Assembly: GCA_009777995.1 (NCBI GenBank)
Contig: WRKT01000005.1
Location: 86,721-150,720 of the forward strand
From: Treponema sp.
Lineage (GTDB): Bacteria > Spirochaetota > Spirochaetia > Treponematales > Breznakiellaceae
Direction of reading: 5' to 3'
DNA: 64,000 bases
Under the pieces are notes generated by a model. It was not told the DNA's origin and did not search any database. It saw only the letters and a list, made by a program, of their open reading frames with translations. The translations under genes were made by a program, and so were the position numbers. Positions 1 to 9,258 of the stretch are shown here, in pieces. Every line of letters begins with the position of its first letter. Position 1 is the stretch's first letter.

Positions 1-2049
1 AAAGTCCTTTTCTTCGCCATCAAGGCGGTTAACACGGCAAATTGCCTGGAAAAGACCGTGATCATGCATTGATTTGTCTATGTAAAGATATGTACATGGC
101 GGAGCGTCGAAGCCTGTCAGTAGTTTATCAACAACAATCAGAAGGTTCATTTGAGCCGGTTCTTCAATGAATTTTCGCTTTGCTTCGGTTTCGAAGTCAT
201 CAACACTTTGATCTCCCAGCATCTTTTTGTAAACATCATACTTATAGAATTCTTCAGCATCTTCTGCCTCTGTACGAAGATTGGCTTCCAGCGGTACAAA
301 GGATGTAATTACAGCGCATTTATTAAATCCTCTGAACAAGAATATTTCATAGTACTTACAAGCAGAATATATTGAATCGGCTATAAGAAGAGCGTTTCCA
401 TTACCGTTTGCAAGCCGTCCTTTTACATCAAAGTCGCTAATAATATCCTCGGCTATCACTTCAAGGCGTTTGCGAGAGCTATATACCTTTTGCATATTAG
501 CCCATTTTGTTTTTAATTTCGCTTTTGCTGCATCATTTAAACCGAGTGTCTTTGTATCAAAATATTCATCTATCTTATCTTTCGAAGTGATGGTTTGATC
601 AATATCCCGGGCCTCATAACGCAGATCCAGCACTATACCGTCTGCAACTCCTTCATCATATTTATAGGTATGGATATATCCCCCGAACACTTCTATACTT
701 GTTGCCTTGTCTTTTATGAGAAGTGGCGTACCTGTAAAACCGATAAAAATTGCATTTGGCAAAATTGCTTTCATTGCCTTGTGCAGCTTACCACTTTGCG
801 TACGGTGGCACTCGTCTACAAATACAACAAAGTCACCTTTTGTCACAAAATCCTTTGGCAATAACTTTTTTAATTCCTTGATATATTTATCATAATCAAG
901 CTCAGACACTTCCCCTCGATTACCAAATTTATGAATTAACGAGCAAATAATCCTGTTTTGATATGTATCCAGTTTTTCGATTAAATCAGCACAAGACTTC
1001 GTGCGAATGATTTTTTCATCAACACCTTTGTAAACCTTTTCTATTTGATCATCTAACTCCTCGCGGTCGGTAACGATTAATACACGGGCATTGGAGTTAT
1101 TTGCTAATATCCATTTGGACAGCCACACCATAGTCAGAGTCTTCCCACTACCCTGAGTATGCCATATTATACCACCCTGCTTCTTATTAATTCGCAGTTG
1201 TGCCTTCTTTATACCAAAAACCTGATTATAACGAGCTACCTTTTTTTCGCCTTTATCAAAAATCATAAAATTATGGATTAGATCGAGAAAACGCGGTTTG
1301 TAAAACATGCTGTAAATTTGCCATTTTAGTTTATCAGGAAATTGATTGCATTTTTCTATAATATCCAGAGATACATCGTCTAGAGGTTGTGCACTTGTAT
1401 TGTCAGTATTATTCTTCCACTCCATGTAGTACTTTTCTTTTGTTTCGATAGTGCCATAGCGTAAACCTTCGCTGTTATTACCTGCCATTACAAACTGTAT
1501 AGTTGTGAAAAAAGGCATGTTAAAATGTTCACTTTGATTTGAAAGATTCTGACGTATACCTGTTGATACAGACACGGTAGATTTCTTAAGCTCTATAACC
1601 GCAATGGCAATACCATTTATGTAAACAACAAGATCGGGACGTCTTTCACTTTTTTCTTTAATTGTTACCTCTTCGGCAATGGCAAACTCATTGTTTTGAG
1701 AATGCTCCCAGTCGATTAAGTAAACTGTTTTATCGGGCTCTCCCAGGTTTTCTTTGACTTTTGCGCCATATTTTAAGATCGTATATACATCCTGATTTGC
1801 CTTATACAAGCCCTGCTGCAGATTGCTTGCTGTGCCCATAAGTTCTTCAACAGCTTTTGCTGATAGGCTTGCACTATGCCCGCCGCCTTTTCTTGAAGTA
1901 AGCCAATCTATCAGTTTTTCAGGAATAATATTTTTATTTAATTGATCCTGCAAATTACCATAATACTTGTAAGCTAGTATTTCTTGATCCTGAAAAAACT
2001 GTACCACCTGGTTTTGAATTACCCGTTCAATTTCGTTAATTTTAGGCAT
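1..2049 (-). CDS. hsdR: Type I restriction enzyme subunit R, 3' end beyond window
   Basis: Translocase and nuclease subunit of the type I restriction complex formed with the HsdM and HsdS encoded just upstream. My reading of the minus strand gives about 683 residues from ATG at 2049, open to the window edge, so the C-terminus is missing. A PD-(D/E)xK nuclease signature (RRPDLVVY followed by VIELKKS) lies near residue 137. A helicase Walker A (HTQGSGKT) lies near 300, a DEAD-like box DECH near 413, then GFTGTPL and TGFDAPP further on. Its ATG overlaps the end of the RhuM-like gene by 8 bp, so the four genes are translationally coupled. All expected catalytic motifs in the visible part look intact. 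Confidence 0.95.
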   Translation of the reverse strand, partial: MPKINEIERVIQNQVVQFFQDQEILAYKYYGNLQDQLNKNIIPEKLIDWLTSRKGGGHSASLSAKAVEELMGTASNLQQGLYKANQDVYTILKYGAKVKENLGEPDKTVYLIDWEHSQNNEFAIAEEVTIKEKSERRPDLVVYINGIAIAVIELKKSTVSVSTGIRQNLSNQSEHFNMPFFTTIQFVMAGNNSEGLRYGTIETKEKYYMEWKNNTDNTSAQPLDDVSLDIIEKCNQFPDKLKWQIYSMFYKPRFLDLIHNFMIFDKGEKKVARYNQVFGIKKAQLRINKKQGGIIWHTQGSGKTLTMVWLSKWILANNSNARVLIVTDREELDDQIEKVYKGVDEKIIRTKSCADLIEKLDTYQNRIICSLIHKFGNRGEVSELDYDKYIKELKKLLPKDFVTKGDFVVFVDECHRTQSGKLHKAMKAILPNAIFIGFTGTPLLIKDKATSIEVFGGYIHTYKYDEGVADGIVLDLRYEARDIDQTITSKDKIDEYFDTKTLGLNDAAKAKLKTKWANMQKVYSSRKRLEVIAEDIISDFDVKGRLANGNGNALLIADSIYSACKYYEIFLFRGFNKCAVITSFVPLEANLRTEAEDAEEFYKYDVYKKMLGDQSVDDFETEAKRKFIEEPAQMNLLIVVDKLLTGFDAPPCTYLYIDKSMHDHGLFQAICRVNRLDGEEKDF

Positions 2050-3055
2050 TGCTCTCATCTTCCTTTTGCGCCGGGTTTAGTTTCGTAAGCTCTTTGACAG
2101 CCTTATCGAAGTCGCTTTCAATCTGTTTCATTTCTTTTTCTCTATATATCTCATATTCTTTTTCTGCTTTTTCAATAGCTTCTTTGTGAGAAATCCGCCC
2201 TCTTCCGGTCAAAATATCTCTGTTCAACATTTTTAATTGCCTGTCTAAAAAATCTTTCCATTCTTTCATGGTCATCGCATTTTTTTCAATTGCCTGTAAT
2301 TCCGCATATCCAAGAAAACCTTCTGTTAGTAGATTTAGTTTTTGAAGCTCTATTTCTGAAAGATAATTCTTTGCAATTTTAACATCATCTTTGGTTATAT
2401 AATTTCCCTTAAAATTAGTCATGCCGATCATCGGTTTTTCACTATCTGAACGGTTATAGATTACTTCGGCTGCTGTCTGTTGGTGTACAGCATAGTGCAT
2501 TTTGTTTTGGACTGTGGCAAAAAACTCCTGTGTAAGATCGGATTTTGGGTCATAATCAATGCTTGTGGCATAAATGTCAGTAACTTGCTGCCAAAGGTTC
2601 CTTTCTGAGGAGCGAATATCGCGAATACGCTGGAGTAGTTCGCGGAAATAACGGTTTCCGCCCTGCATTAAGCGCTCATCGTCCAGGGTAAAACCTTTCT
2701 GGATATATTCATGAAGACGCTTGGTTGCCCATTGCCGGAATTGTGTACCTCGCAAGGATTTAACCCTATACCCGACTGAGATAATCACATCAAGGTTAAA
2801 ATAGTCTACTTGATAGGTTTTTCCATCTGAGGCAGTTGTTGCAAAATTTGCAACAACTGAGCTGCGTTCAAGTTCCTTTTCATCAAAAATGTTCTTTATA
2901 TGCCGTGATACAGTAGATTTATCCCGCTCGAAAAGAGCAGCCATTTGGTCAAGGGTTAGCCATACGGTTTCTTCATGAAAACGGACTTCTACGGTTATTT
3001 TTTCATCGTCTGTTTTGAAAATAATGATATTGTTTTTATTCTTCGATTTGCTCAT
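2042..3055 (-). CDS. RhuM-family protein inside the hsd operon
   Basis: A 337-residue soluble protein that I recognise as the RhuM (virulence protein) family, first described from a Salmonella pathogenicity island; its biochemical role is unknown. An N-terminal winged-helix-like segment (LTLDQMAALFERDKSTVSRH, about residues 33-52) suggests DNA binding. The C-terminal 60 residues are charged and probably helical. It overlaps hsdS by 4 bp (ATGA) and hsdR by 8 bp, so it is made together with the restriction enzyme. RhuM-like genes are recurrent passengers of type I loci, which points to an accessory or regulatory role; that role is inference. Confidence 0.8.
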   Translation of the reverse strand: MSKSKNKNNIIIFKTDDEKITVEVRFHEETVWLTLDQMAALFERDKSTVSRHIKNIFDEKELERSSVVANFATTASDGKTYQVDYFNLDVIISVGYRVKSLRGTQFRQWATKRLHEYIQKGFTLDDERLMQGGNRYFRELLQRIRDIRSSERNLWQQVTDIYATSIDYDPKSDLTQEFFATVQNKMHYAVHQQTAAEVIYNRSDSEKPMIGMTNFKGNYITKDDVKIAKNYLSEIELQKLNLLTEGFLGYAELQAIEKNAMTMKEWKDFLDRQLKMLNRDILTGRGRISHKEAIEKAEKEYEIYREKEMKQIESDFDKAVKELTKLNPAQKEDESNA

Positions 3056-4176
3056 GACGGCTTTTCCTCGCCTATGAGCCGTATTCTACCGCTCAACAGT
3101 TCGTTCATCATTCCTTGTTTGATGTGTTTGAGTTTAGTCATCTTCACTGTCAGTGCATCAATTTCCGCATCCATGTCAGAGAGGATGGATGCGATGGCTG
3201 TTTGTTCGGGGAGTGATGGAAGCAAAAGTTCAACATTTCTTATTTGTGGAACTGTCAACTGTGGTACACCTGTACTTTCTTGAGGAAATTGAACACAACA
3301 GTTAAAAAAATATGTTGTGAACTTACTATTTACATTACTGTTTGCTTTTGGCGTTAGTACAAGTAGCCGTACAATAGCGTCAAAATCAATTTCTCTATAC
3401 ATTGCTACACCGATATCACCTCGCCCTGTTATTGTAATAGAGTCACCTTTATATCTTGGCATCGAAGTATACCCATATAAACCATCATTTTGCAAAGCAT
3501 TAGCATATATGGGATATGTATGAGTATTAGTATGTACATGTGAGAAGTATTCTTTCGCTACATCTCCACCAGCATATAAATTAAATTCTGTTCCAATATC
3601 TGTAACCATCCAATCCCCATTAAACCCCGGCAAACGCTGCTTACCTGTCAACAATTCCTGCATTGCCCCCTGCTTGATGCTGCGTTTCTTAGCGATAAGT
3701 TTTTCCAGTGCGGTGATAAGCTCGTCTGTGTCGGAGAGTACGGCAGCTACTCGGCGTTGTTCGGAGAGAGGTGGGAGAATTAATTCAACATTACGAATTT
3801 GTGGAACAGTTAACTGTGGCACACCTGTACTTTCCATTGGAAAATTAACACATCTTTCGATAAGATATGTCGTAAAACGACTGTCTGCTTTTCCATTTGG
3901 CTTAGGTGTAAGTACAAGTAGTCTTACAATTGCATCGAAGTCAGTGTCTCGATAAATTGGAACACCAACATCGCCACGCCCAGTAATTGTTATGGAATCA
4001 CCATTGTATTTTGGATTGGAAGTAAACCCGTATAACCCATTTCTTTGTAAAGCGTTAGCATAAATTGGGTACCTGAATATATTTGTTCTCGTTTCAGAAA
4101 AATGTTCTCTATCTACATCACCGCCAGCAAACAAATCAAATTCTGTGCCGATTGTTGTTTCTTCCCACTTCACCAT
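3052..4176 (-). CDS. hsdS: Type I restriction specificity subunit S with two near-duplicate halves
   Basis: A 374-residue DNA-recognition subunit. It has the usual two target-recognition domains, each followed by a conserved helical spacer (LSEQRRVAAVLSDTDELI in the first, LPEQTAIASILSDMDAEI in the second). The two halves are very alike: IGTEF, AGGDV, YPIYANALQ, GDSITITGRGD, DFDAIVRLLVLTPK and ESTGVPQLTVPQIRNVEL recur in the same order in both. Normally the two domains are unrelated and read different half-sites. The gene overlaps hsdM by 7 bp and the rhuM-like gene by 4 bp. No frameshift or poly-nucleotide tract that would suggest phase switching was seen. Confidence 0.93.
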   Translation of the reverse strand: MVKWEETTIGTEFDLFAGGDVDREHFSETRTNIFRYPIYANALQRNGLYGFTSNPKYNGDSITITGRGDVGVPIYRDTDFDAIVRLLVLTPKPNGKADSRFTTYLIERCVNFPMESTGVPQLTVPQIRNVELILPPLSEQRRVAAVLSDTDELITALEKLIAKKRSIKQGAMQELLTGKQRLPGFNGDWMVTDIGTEFNLYAGGDVAKEYFSHVHTNTHTYPIYANALQNDGLYGYTSMPRYKGDSITITGRGDIGVAMYREIDFDAIVRLLVLTPKANSNVNSKFTTYFFNCCVQFPQESTGVPQLTVPQIRNVELLLPSLPEQTAIASILSDMDAEIDALTVKMTKLKHIKQGMMNELLSGRIRLIGEEKPS

Positions 4177-6617
4177 ACAAACCCCATAGTTTCCAGGTGT
4201 GATTTAACTTTGCCCTCCAGTTCCGCAACTTTACTTTCCAGCACAGGCAAGGGTTCCTCATAACGATCGTTAAGTTCTGACACTCTGTCGGTAATCCAAT
4301 GATGCACTGCTATATAAAGCTCATAAATACCGCTTGTAATTGCACTGTACCATTTTCTTTCAAGCAGTAGTTCAAGACATTCTGCATCAGTCAACTTTGC
4401 ATATTTATCATGTGCATTTTTATCAAGAGCATCACGAAGGTCTTTTAAAGCTTTTGTTCCTTCATCAACTTTTAGGACTAAATCAGCCATATTCTGTAAA
4501 ATCATCTTGTCATCTGATTCAAGAGTTTTATCTTTCAGTTTTCTCTTTAGCTCATTTTTATCAAGACTGCCATTTTCCTTCAACACCTCATTAATAATCG
4601 AATATTCTTCTGCATTTTCTATAATTTCTTCCAATTCAATTTCTACCGCTGTTATAACAGTTTCAGTATCATCAATTATTCTTTTTTCATCAGAAAAGAA
4701 CATATCTATTACAAGAGCTTTGGGAACAAGTTTACCTTGCCAGTCTATAATCTTGGTTTTGGTTTCTTTTGTACCATCTTTTTTCTTCTTTTCACTGGTT
4801 TTGGTTATATTTTCTGTATCACGAATAGCTTTATATCCTTCTTCTACAAGTAGATAAACATCGTCAGCCATAACAGTATTCCAGTAAGAGAGCAGTACTT
4901 CATAAGCATCGTATTTATCTACAAGCATTATAGCTTTGAACTCATCTATAATTACATCAGCAATTTCAAAAATAAGCTGTTTAGGCTTGGTTGAACTGTT
5001 TATACCCTTAAGTTTCTTGTCAACCTTCGTTTTCCATCTTTCAAAGGCGGATTCTACATTGTCAGCATAAGAGGAAAATTCTTTATCACTGTTAATGGTA
5101 TCCCGCACTTTATCTTCGCTTACGGCAAGGGAATTAAATCCTTTACGAGAGGACTTAAACAATTTTTTTTGCAAATCAGGGAAAGCTTCCCAAAAGAGGG
5201 ATAGACTATCCACATCCACACTTGGAATACCGCCTTTTAAATGTCCTTCGATACTCTGTAAATCTTCTATTTCACCGCTGTCTATATAACGAGGTATATT
5301 AAGGTTATAGTCGTTTTTTTCTTTAATATCCTTATTGGTTGCAAAATGTGAATACTTATGCAATTCAAGCTGTGAATTGAAAACAGAAACTATTTTATAT
5401 ATGTCCCGCTCACGAAGGCGGTTCTTGTTACCGTCTTTAATATAATCCCTGCTTGCATCGAGTATAAAGATGCCATCACGCTCTTTAGCATTTTCTTTAT
5501 CTATAACAATAATGCAGGCAGGTATGCCTGTACCAAAAAATAAATTTGGAGGTAAACCAATTATGCCTTTGATTAAGCCCTGATCGATAATAGTACGTCG
5601 AATGGCTGCTTCTGCGTTGCCGCGAAAGAGAACACCGTGAGGAAGAATAACCGCTGCTTTTCCGTTACGCTTAAGCGATTTTATCACATGTAGAAGCCAG
5701 GAAAAGTCACCATTTTTTTGCGGCGGACGATCCCCATATCCATCAAAGCGTCCGTATTCTTTTAGGCCGTGAGTCCAGTTCTTATCGGAAAAGGGCGGAT
5801 TTACTACGATAAAATCGAACTGCCGCAGCGTATCATCATCATTTTGATTAAAAAACTGAGGATCAGAAAAAGTACTGTAACCGCCTTTTATTTCGGCAGT
5901 AGCTCTATTATGCAGAACGAGATTCATGCGGGCAAGCCCTGCTGTGGTTCCTTCTTTTTCCTGCCCATATATTGCAACATCAAAAGGAGCTGCTTCTGCA
6001 GCTCGAATAAGAAGCGAACCCGAACCGCAGGCCGGGTCATATAGGGTTATATCATTATTAGCTTTGCTTTTTACCATATCTATGCCTACAACATGGGCAA
6101 GGATGCGCGACACTTCTGCCGGAGTATAGAATTGACCCTTGCTTTTACCGCTTTCTGTAGCAAAGTTTCGCATAAGATATTCATATGCATCACCAATGAT
6201 GTCGTCTCCATCAGCACGATTTCGGCTAAAATCAGGCATCTTATCTCGAAAAATACTGAGCAGCTCGCCCAGTTTATCAACCATTTCCTGCCCTCTGCCA
6301 AGTTTACTTTCATCATTGAAGTGAGCATTATTTATTACACCATGAAGATCATTATTTGCTTCGGCAAGCTTACCAATAATTTTATCCATCTTCTCACCGA
6401 TATTCTTATCACCTATAAGTGCAAGCATATCGTCAAAGCTGCCGCCTTTGGGTACTTCTATATCACCGTAAGCTACGCCTTTAAATTTGTCAGAAACATA
6501 CTTAACGAAAAGAAGAGTTAATATGTAGTCTTTATACTGAGAGCTGTCCATGCCCCCGCGCAAGCTGTCACAACTTGCCCAAAGGCTACTGTATAATTCA
6601 CTCTTTTTTACTGCCAT
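4170..6617 (-). CDS. hsdM: Type I restriction N6-adenine methyltransferase subunit M
   Basis: Methylates adenine using S-adenosylmethionine and forms the modification core with HsdS. It has an N-terminal helical HsdM domain (about 1-155), QFYTP before the catalytic domain, SAM-binding motif I DPACGSG at 194-200 and catalytic motif IV NPPF at 273-276. At 815 residues it is longer than the roughly 500-residue E. coli type. The extra C-terminal 350 residues are charged and helical with coiled-coil character. It is the first gene of the operon; a TATAAT at 6635-6640 (minus strand) lies about 20 bp before its ATG, followed by TGGAG as ribosome site. Confidence 0.95.
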   Translation of the reverse strand: MAVKKSELYSSLWASCDSLRGGMDSSQYKDYILTLLFVKYVSDKFKGVAYGDIEVPKGGSFDDMLALIGDKNIGEKMDKIIGKLAEANNDLHGVINNAHFNDESKLGRGQEMVDKLGELLSIFRDKMPDFSRNRADGDDIIGDAYEYLMRNFATESGKSKGQFYTPAEVSRILAHVVGIDMVKSKANNDITLYDPACGSGSLLIRAAEAAPFDVAIYGQEKEGTTAGLARMNLVLHNRATAEIKGGYSTFSDPQFFNQNDDDTLRQFDFIVVNPPFSDKNWTHGLKEYGRFDGYGDRPPQKNGDFSWLLHVIKSLKRNGKAAVILPHGVLFRGNAEAAIRRTIIDQGLIKGIIGLPPNLFFGTGIPACIIVIDKENAKERDGIFILDASRDYIKDGNKNRLRERDIYKIVSVFNSQLELHKYSHFATNKDIKEKNDYNLNIPRYIDSGEIEDLQSIEGHLKGGIPSVDVDSLSLFWEAFPDLQKKLFKSSRKGFNSLAVSEDKVRDTINSDKEFSSYADNVESAFERWKTKVDKKLKGINSSTKPKQLIFEIADVIIDEFKAIMLVDKYDAYEVLLSYWNTVMADDVYLLVEEGYKAIRDTENITKTSEKKKKDGTKETKTKIIDWQGKLVPKALVIDMFFSDEKRIIDDTETVITAVEIELEEIIENAEEYSIINEVLKENGSLDKNELKRKLKDKTLESDDKMILQNMADLVLKVDEGTKALKDLRDALDKNAHDKYAKLTDAECLELLLERKWYSAITSGIYELYIAVHHWITDRVSELNDRYEEPLPVLESKVAELEGKVKSHLETMGFVW

Positions 6618-6696
6618 AAGCCAATTTACTCCAAATTATACTACAAGTAAACCACAGACCTAGTGGTTAACAGCCACTTGTTCTGCCACAACACCC

Positions 6697-7401
6697 CTAC
6701 CTACCCCGCTCCTCCCTCCTCACCTCTGCCATAATGCGCCCGTAGGCGCGCTTGAACCGCTCGGACTCCCTCTTATTCCGCAGATAGACAGGTGCAATAC
6801 GCCCACCCTTATCCAGCGCACTACACGCAACCTGTAAAACCTTCATGAAGTATTTATTAGTCTTTCGTCCAAGCTTTTTACTTACGATGATGGCTCTCTT
6901 GCCTTCTATATAGACTACACTGCCTTTAATCTCGATAAAGGGAATATCATCAGCTTCAACTGTGCTGCCGCCCTTCGTGAAATCCACAAATTCCCGATGA
7001 GACATATTCTTTAGATTTGCGAAGACTTCTTCTTTTTCCCTTACAGCGAGTGCACGTTCTAAAAGGGTAAGCTTTGTTGGGCCATCTTTATCACTAAAAC
7101 CTATCTGTTCAAGTTCATCTCTGTACTTGATATATGCCTCACCAATGCTAAGCCAATTGTAGATACTGCTGTGATCCATCTCGGTTTCTTCACTTAACCG
7201 GTTAATATATGTGGTGATGTTTCGGCAATTCAACTTCATGAAAAGCCTTTCGGATTTTATCCTGGCAAGCCCAAGGCCCATGGTAAGTATCGAAAGACGT
7301 ATGCCCATAATGGTATCGCGTATGCCTTGATCAATTTCAACAGGATCATCGGACTTGATATAATCAAGGAAAATGGTATTTTCGCCAGTTAGGTTGCTCA
7401 T
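6697..7401 (-). CDS. Unknown protein, possible DNA-binding regulator
   Basis: A 234-residue protein I cannot place in a named family. Residues 60-80 (YINRLSEETEMDHSSIYNWL) resemble a helix-turn-helix: a helix, a turn at the acidic MDHSS, and a recognition helix. The C-terminus is very basic (RESERFKRAYGRIMAEVRRE), which would suit nucleic acid binding. A perfect 26-bp palindrome sits about 75 bp upstream of the ATG, which would fit autoregulation. No clear Shine-Dalgarno sequence precedes the ATG. It is separated from hsdM by 79 bp on the same strand and may be a passenger of the restriction island. Confidence 0.5.
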   Translation of the reverse strand: MSNLTGENTIFLDYIKSDDPVEIDQGIRDTIMGIRLSILTMGLGLARIKSERLFMKLNCRNITTYINRLSEETEMDHSSIYNWLSIGEAYIKYRDELEQIGFSDKDGPTKLTLLERALAVREKEEVFANLKNMSHREFVDFTKGGSTVEADDIPFIEIKGSVVYIEGKRAIIVSKKLGRKTNKYFMKVLQVACSALDKGGRIAPVYLRNKRESERFKRAYGRIMAEVRREERGR

Positions 7402-7473
7402 AAAGACATTATATCATCTAAATTTAGAGAAATTCAAGAAAATAATACTATCATGTGTATGATTATTCATACT

Positions 7474-7499
7474 TTTTACTCTAAACGTTTAGAGTAAAA
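7474..7499. promoter_or_regulatory. Perfect 26-bp palindrome, probable operator
   Basis: The half-site TTTTACTCTAAAC (7474-7486) is followed immediately by its exact reverse complement (7487-7499), with no spacer. A terminator hairpin needs a loop and a T-tract, and neither is present, so a dimeric repressor site is the better reading. It lies between the end of the nucleotidyltransferase gene and the start of the gene at 7401, in position to control the latter. Confidence 0.6.
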
Positions 7500-7528
7500 T
7501 GGAGATATTTGATATTTACTATTCTACT

Positions 7529-7849
7529 TTATCCATAAAGTTTGACTCCTTCTCGGGCAATTTTACGCTCGAGGGTTGCCAATACTTTCATATCATCAAA
7601 ACGGTTTTGTTTGAGACCCAAAATATCCATAGGCTTTTTTCTTATCGGACTGATTGCCATGCTTATTGCAGTAATGGCATCCAGCTCCCTCATTGTCATC
7701 TCATCCTTAAAAACCACATATAAATCTACATCAGAATCCTTATTTTGGGTACCGTATGCATAAGAGCCAAAGAGATATATAGCTGCCACCGGAACAGTCT
7801 CAGTGATTTTTAAAGTAATTTCTTCCAAATTTTGCCTTATATCATCCAT
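7529..7849 (-). CDS. MNT-type minimal nucleotidyltransferase
   Basis: A 106-residue single-domain nucleotidyltransferase of the polymerase-beta fold. The signature GSYAYGTQNKDSDVDLYVVF, with the GS turn and the two catalytic aspartates of DVD, is at about residues 28-47. Proteins of this size are usually the MntA antitoxin partner of a HEPN toxin and AMPylate it. No HEPN gene flanks it on either side, so it is an orphan or acts on a partner elsewhere. Assignment to the fold is firm; the antitoxin role is inference. Confidence 0.8.
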   Translation of the reverse strand: MDDIRQNLEEITLKITETVPVAAIYLFGSYAYGTQNKDSDVDLYVVFKDEMTMRELDAITAISMAISPIRKKPMDILGLKQNRFDDMKVLATLERKIAREGVKLYG

Positions 7850-7996
7850 GCAAGATAATTCTAGACCTATTTAATTGAAATTTCAAGTTGAATGAGTTAC
7901 AGAACTATTCAGTCCGACTTGTCAAGTAAAGTGCAAAGTGTATGAATTTTATAGAGTATGCCGGATTTTATATGATTTTCTACTTATAATGATGAA

Positions 7997-9025
7997 ATGA
8001 ATAAGCAACGATCAATTGCACTGGTACTATACGGGGAAACGGGTTCTTCCAGAGATGCACTGACAGATGAAAAATATAAAAAGTTGGCTGAGGCGTTAAT
8101 CGAGGCAGGCTTTACCGTAGAAACTGTACTCTACCACGATGCGGTAGCAGATGAACTGGAAGATAAACTAGCAGAGTTTTCCGCAGTGCTTGTATGGGTA
8201 AACCCCATTGAGAAGGGGAATAATAGAGCGCGTTTGGATGGGCTGCTTGTGAATATTTCAGAGAAGGGTGTGTTTGTTTCTACTCATCCCGATACAATAC
8301 TAAAAATAGGGACAAAAAAGGTTCTATATACAAGTCGAGATATGGACTGGGGTGGGGATACCGAGATGTATACCGATTTCTCTGATTTCGAAAAACGGTT
8401 TCTTGTATCTCTAAACAGTTCTAGTATACGGGTACTAAAGCAATACCGGGGCGAAAGCGGTAACGGGGTTTACAAGGTCCGACTTGCAGATTCAGCAGGA
8501 GAAAAACTCAAGGTTACTCATGCTCCTTCTCCACATGATGAGCAGATTTTATCCAAAGGGGAGTTCTTGGAAAAGTTTAGTCCCTACTTTAATAATGACG
8601 GACTACTCATAAACCAGAAGTGGGCAGATGGTCTAATTAACGTGGTGGTTCGCTGTTATCTTACCGGAACCAAGGTTTCCGGGTTTGGGTATCAGGAGTC
8701 CAATGCTCTTTGTCCCGTTTCAAGAGATCCTGATTCCAAGGTTAGGCCGACCAGCGGCAGGTTTTACTTCAGCGAGCATTGCGGCTTATTTCAGGATTTG
8801 CGTGAAATAATGGAAAACAAATGGATTCCCCAATTGCAAGAAATCCATTCCTTAACCGATGAGCGCATGCCCCTCTTATGGGACATAGACCTTTTCATTA
8901 ATGAGGTAAACTCAAAAAACACTGAAAGTAAGTATACTCTCTGCGAAATTAACGTGAGTTGCGTATCACCCTTTCCTCCAAGCTGCATTACCCATTTGGT
9001 TGCAGCGTTACTGTCTTGCATTTAG
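7997..9025 (+). CDS. Cj0069-family, ATP-grasp-like protein
   Basis: A 342-residue cytoplasmic protein resembling the uncharacterised Cj0069 family, which has an ATP-grasp-like layout. The N-terminal third (IALVLYGETGSSRD and VLVWVNPIEKGNNRARLDGL) looks like a Rossmann-like pre-ATP-grasp domain. The C-terminal part ends with LWDIDLFINE and CEINVSCVSPFPPS, in the place where ATP-grasp enzymes carry Mg-binding Asp/Glu-x-Asn residues. The substrate is unknown. TATAAT at 7985-7990 ends 6 bp before the ATG and there is no Shine-Dalgarno sequence, so the mRNA may be leaderless. A second candidate promoter (TTGTCA at 7919) would give a longer leader. Confidence 0.65.
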   Translation: MNKQRSIALVLYGETGSSRDALTDEKYKKLAEALIEAGFTVETVLYHDAVADELEDKLAEFSAVLVWVNPIEKGNNRARLDGLLVNISEKGVFVSTHPDTILKIGTKKVLYTSRDMDWGGDTEMYTDFSDFEKRFLVSLNSSSIRVLKQYRGESGNGVYKVRLADSAGEKLKVTHAPSPHDEQILSKGEFLEKFSPYFNNDGLLINQKWADGLINVVVRCYLTGTKVSGFGYQESNALCPVSRDPDSKVRPTSGRFYFSEHCGLFQDLREIMENKWIPQLQEIHSLTDERMPLLWDIDLFINEVNSKNTESKYTLCEINVSCVSPFPPSCITHLVAALLSCI

Positions 9026-9084
9026 ATGAGCCGCCTATGGAAATAAACAAGAAAAACTGATATTATACACTTAAAGGAGGGCGT

Positions 9085-9246
9085 ATGGTTATTTTCGGTG
9101 GTATTCTTTGGTTCGTCTTTGCACTAATGGTTGGTTTTGGAGCAAGGAACAGAAACCGATCTTTCTTGGGTTACTTTATCCTCTCGTGTATTTTTTCACC
9201 ACTCGTAAGTTTCATAATTTTGGTTATTTTAGGACCAAAAAGATAG
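9085..9246 (+). CDS. 53-residue small membrane protein
   Basis: A short open frame with a textbook ribosome site, AAAGGAGG at 9073-9080, 4 bp before the ATG. The predicted product starts MVIFGGILWFVFALMVG and has two hydrophobic helices (about residues 2-18 and 31-50) joined by a polar arginine- and asparagine-rich loop, ending in GPKR. It lies 59 bp after the ATP-grasp-like gene on the same strand and may be co-transcribed. Function unknown. Confidence 0.6.
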   Translation: MVIFGGILWFVFALMVGFGARNRNRSFLGYFILSCIFSPLVSFIILVILGPKR

Positions 9247-9258
9247 CGAACCGCCTTT

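Noticed and set aside
6697..7401. ParB or KorB identity for the 234-residue protein, because parS sites are in the window.
   Set aside because: No ParB N-terminal motif (GERR-type) is present; only a generic helix-turn-helix can be argued.
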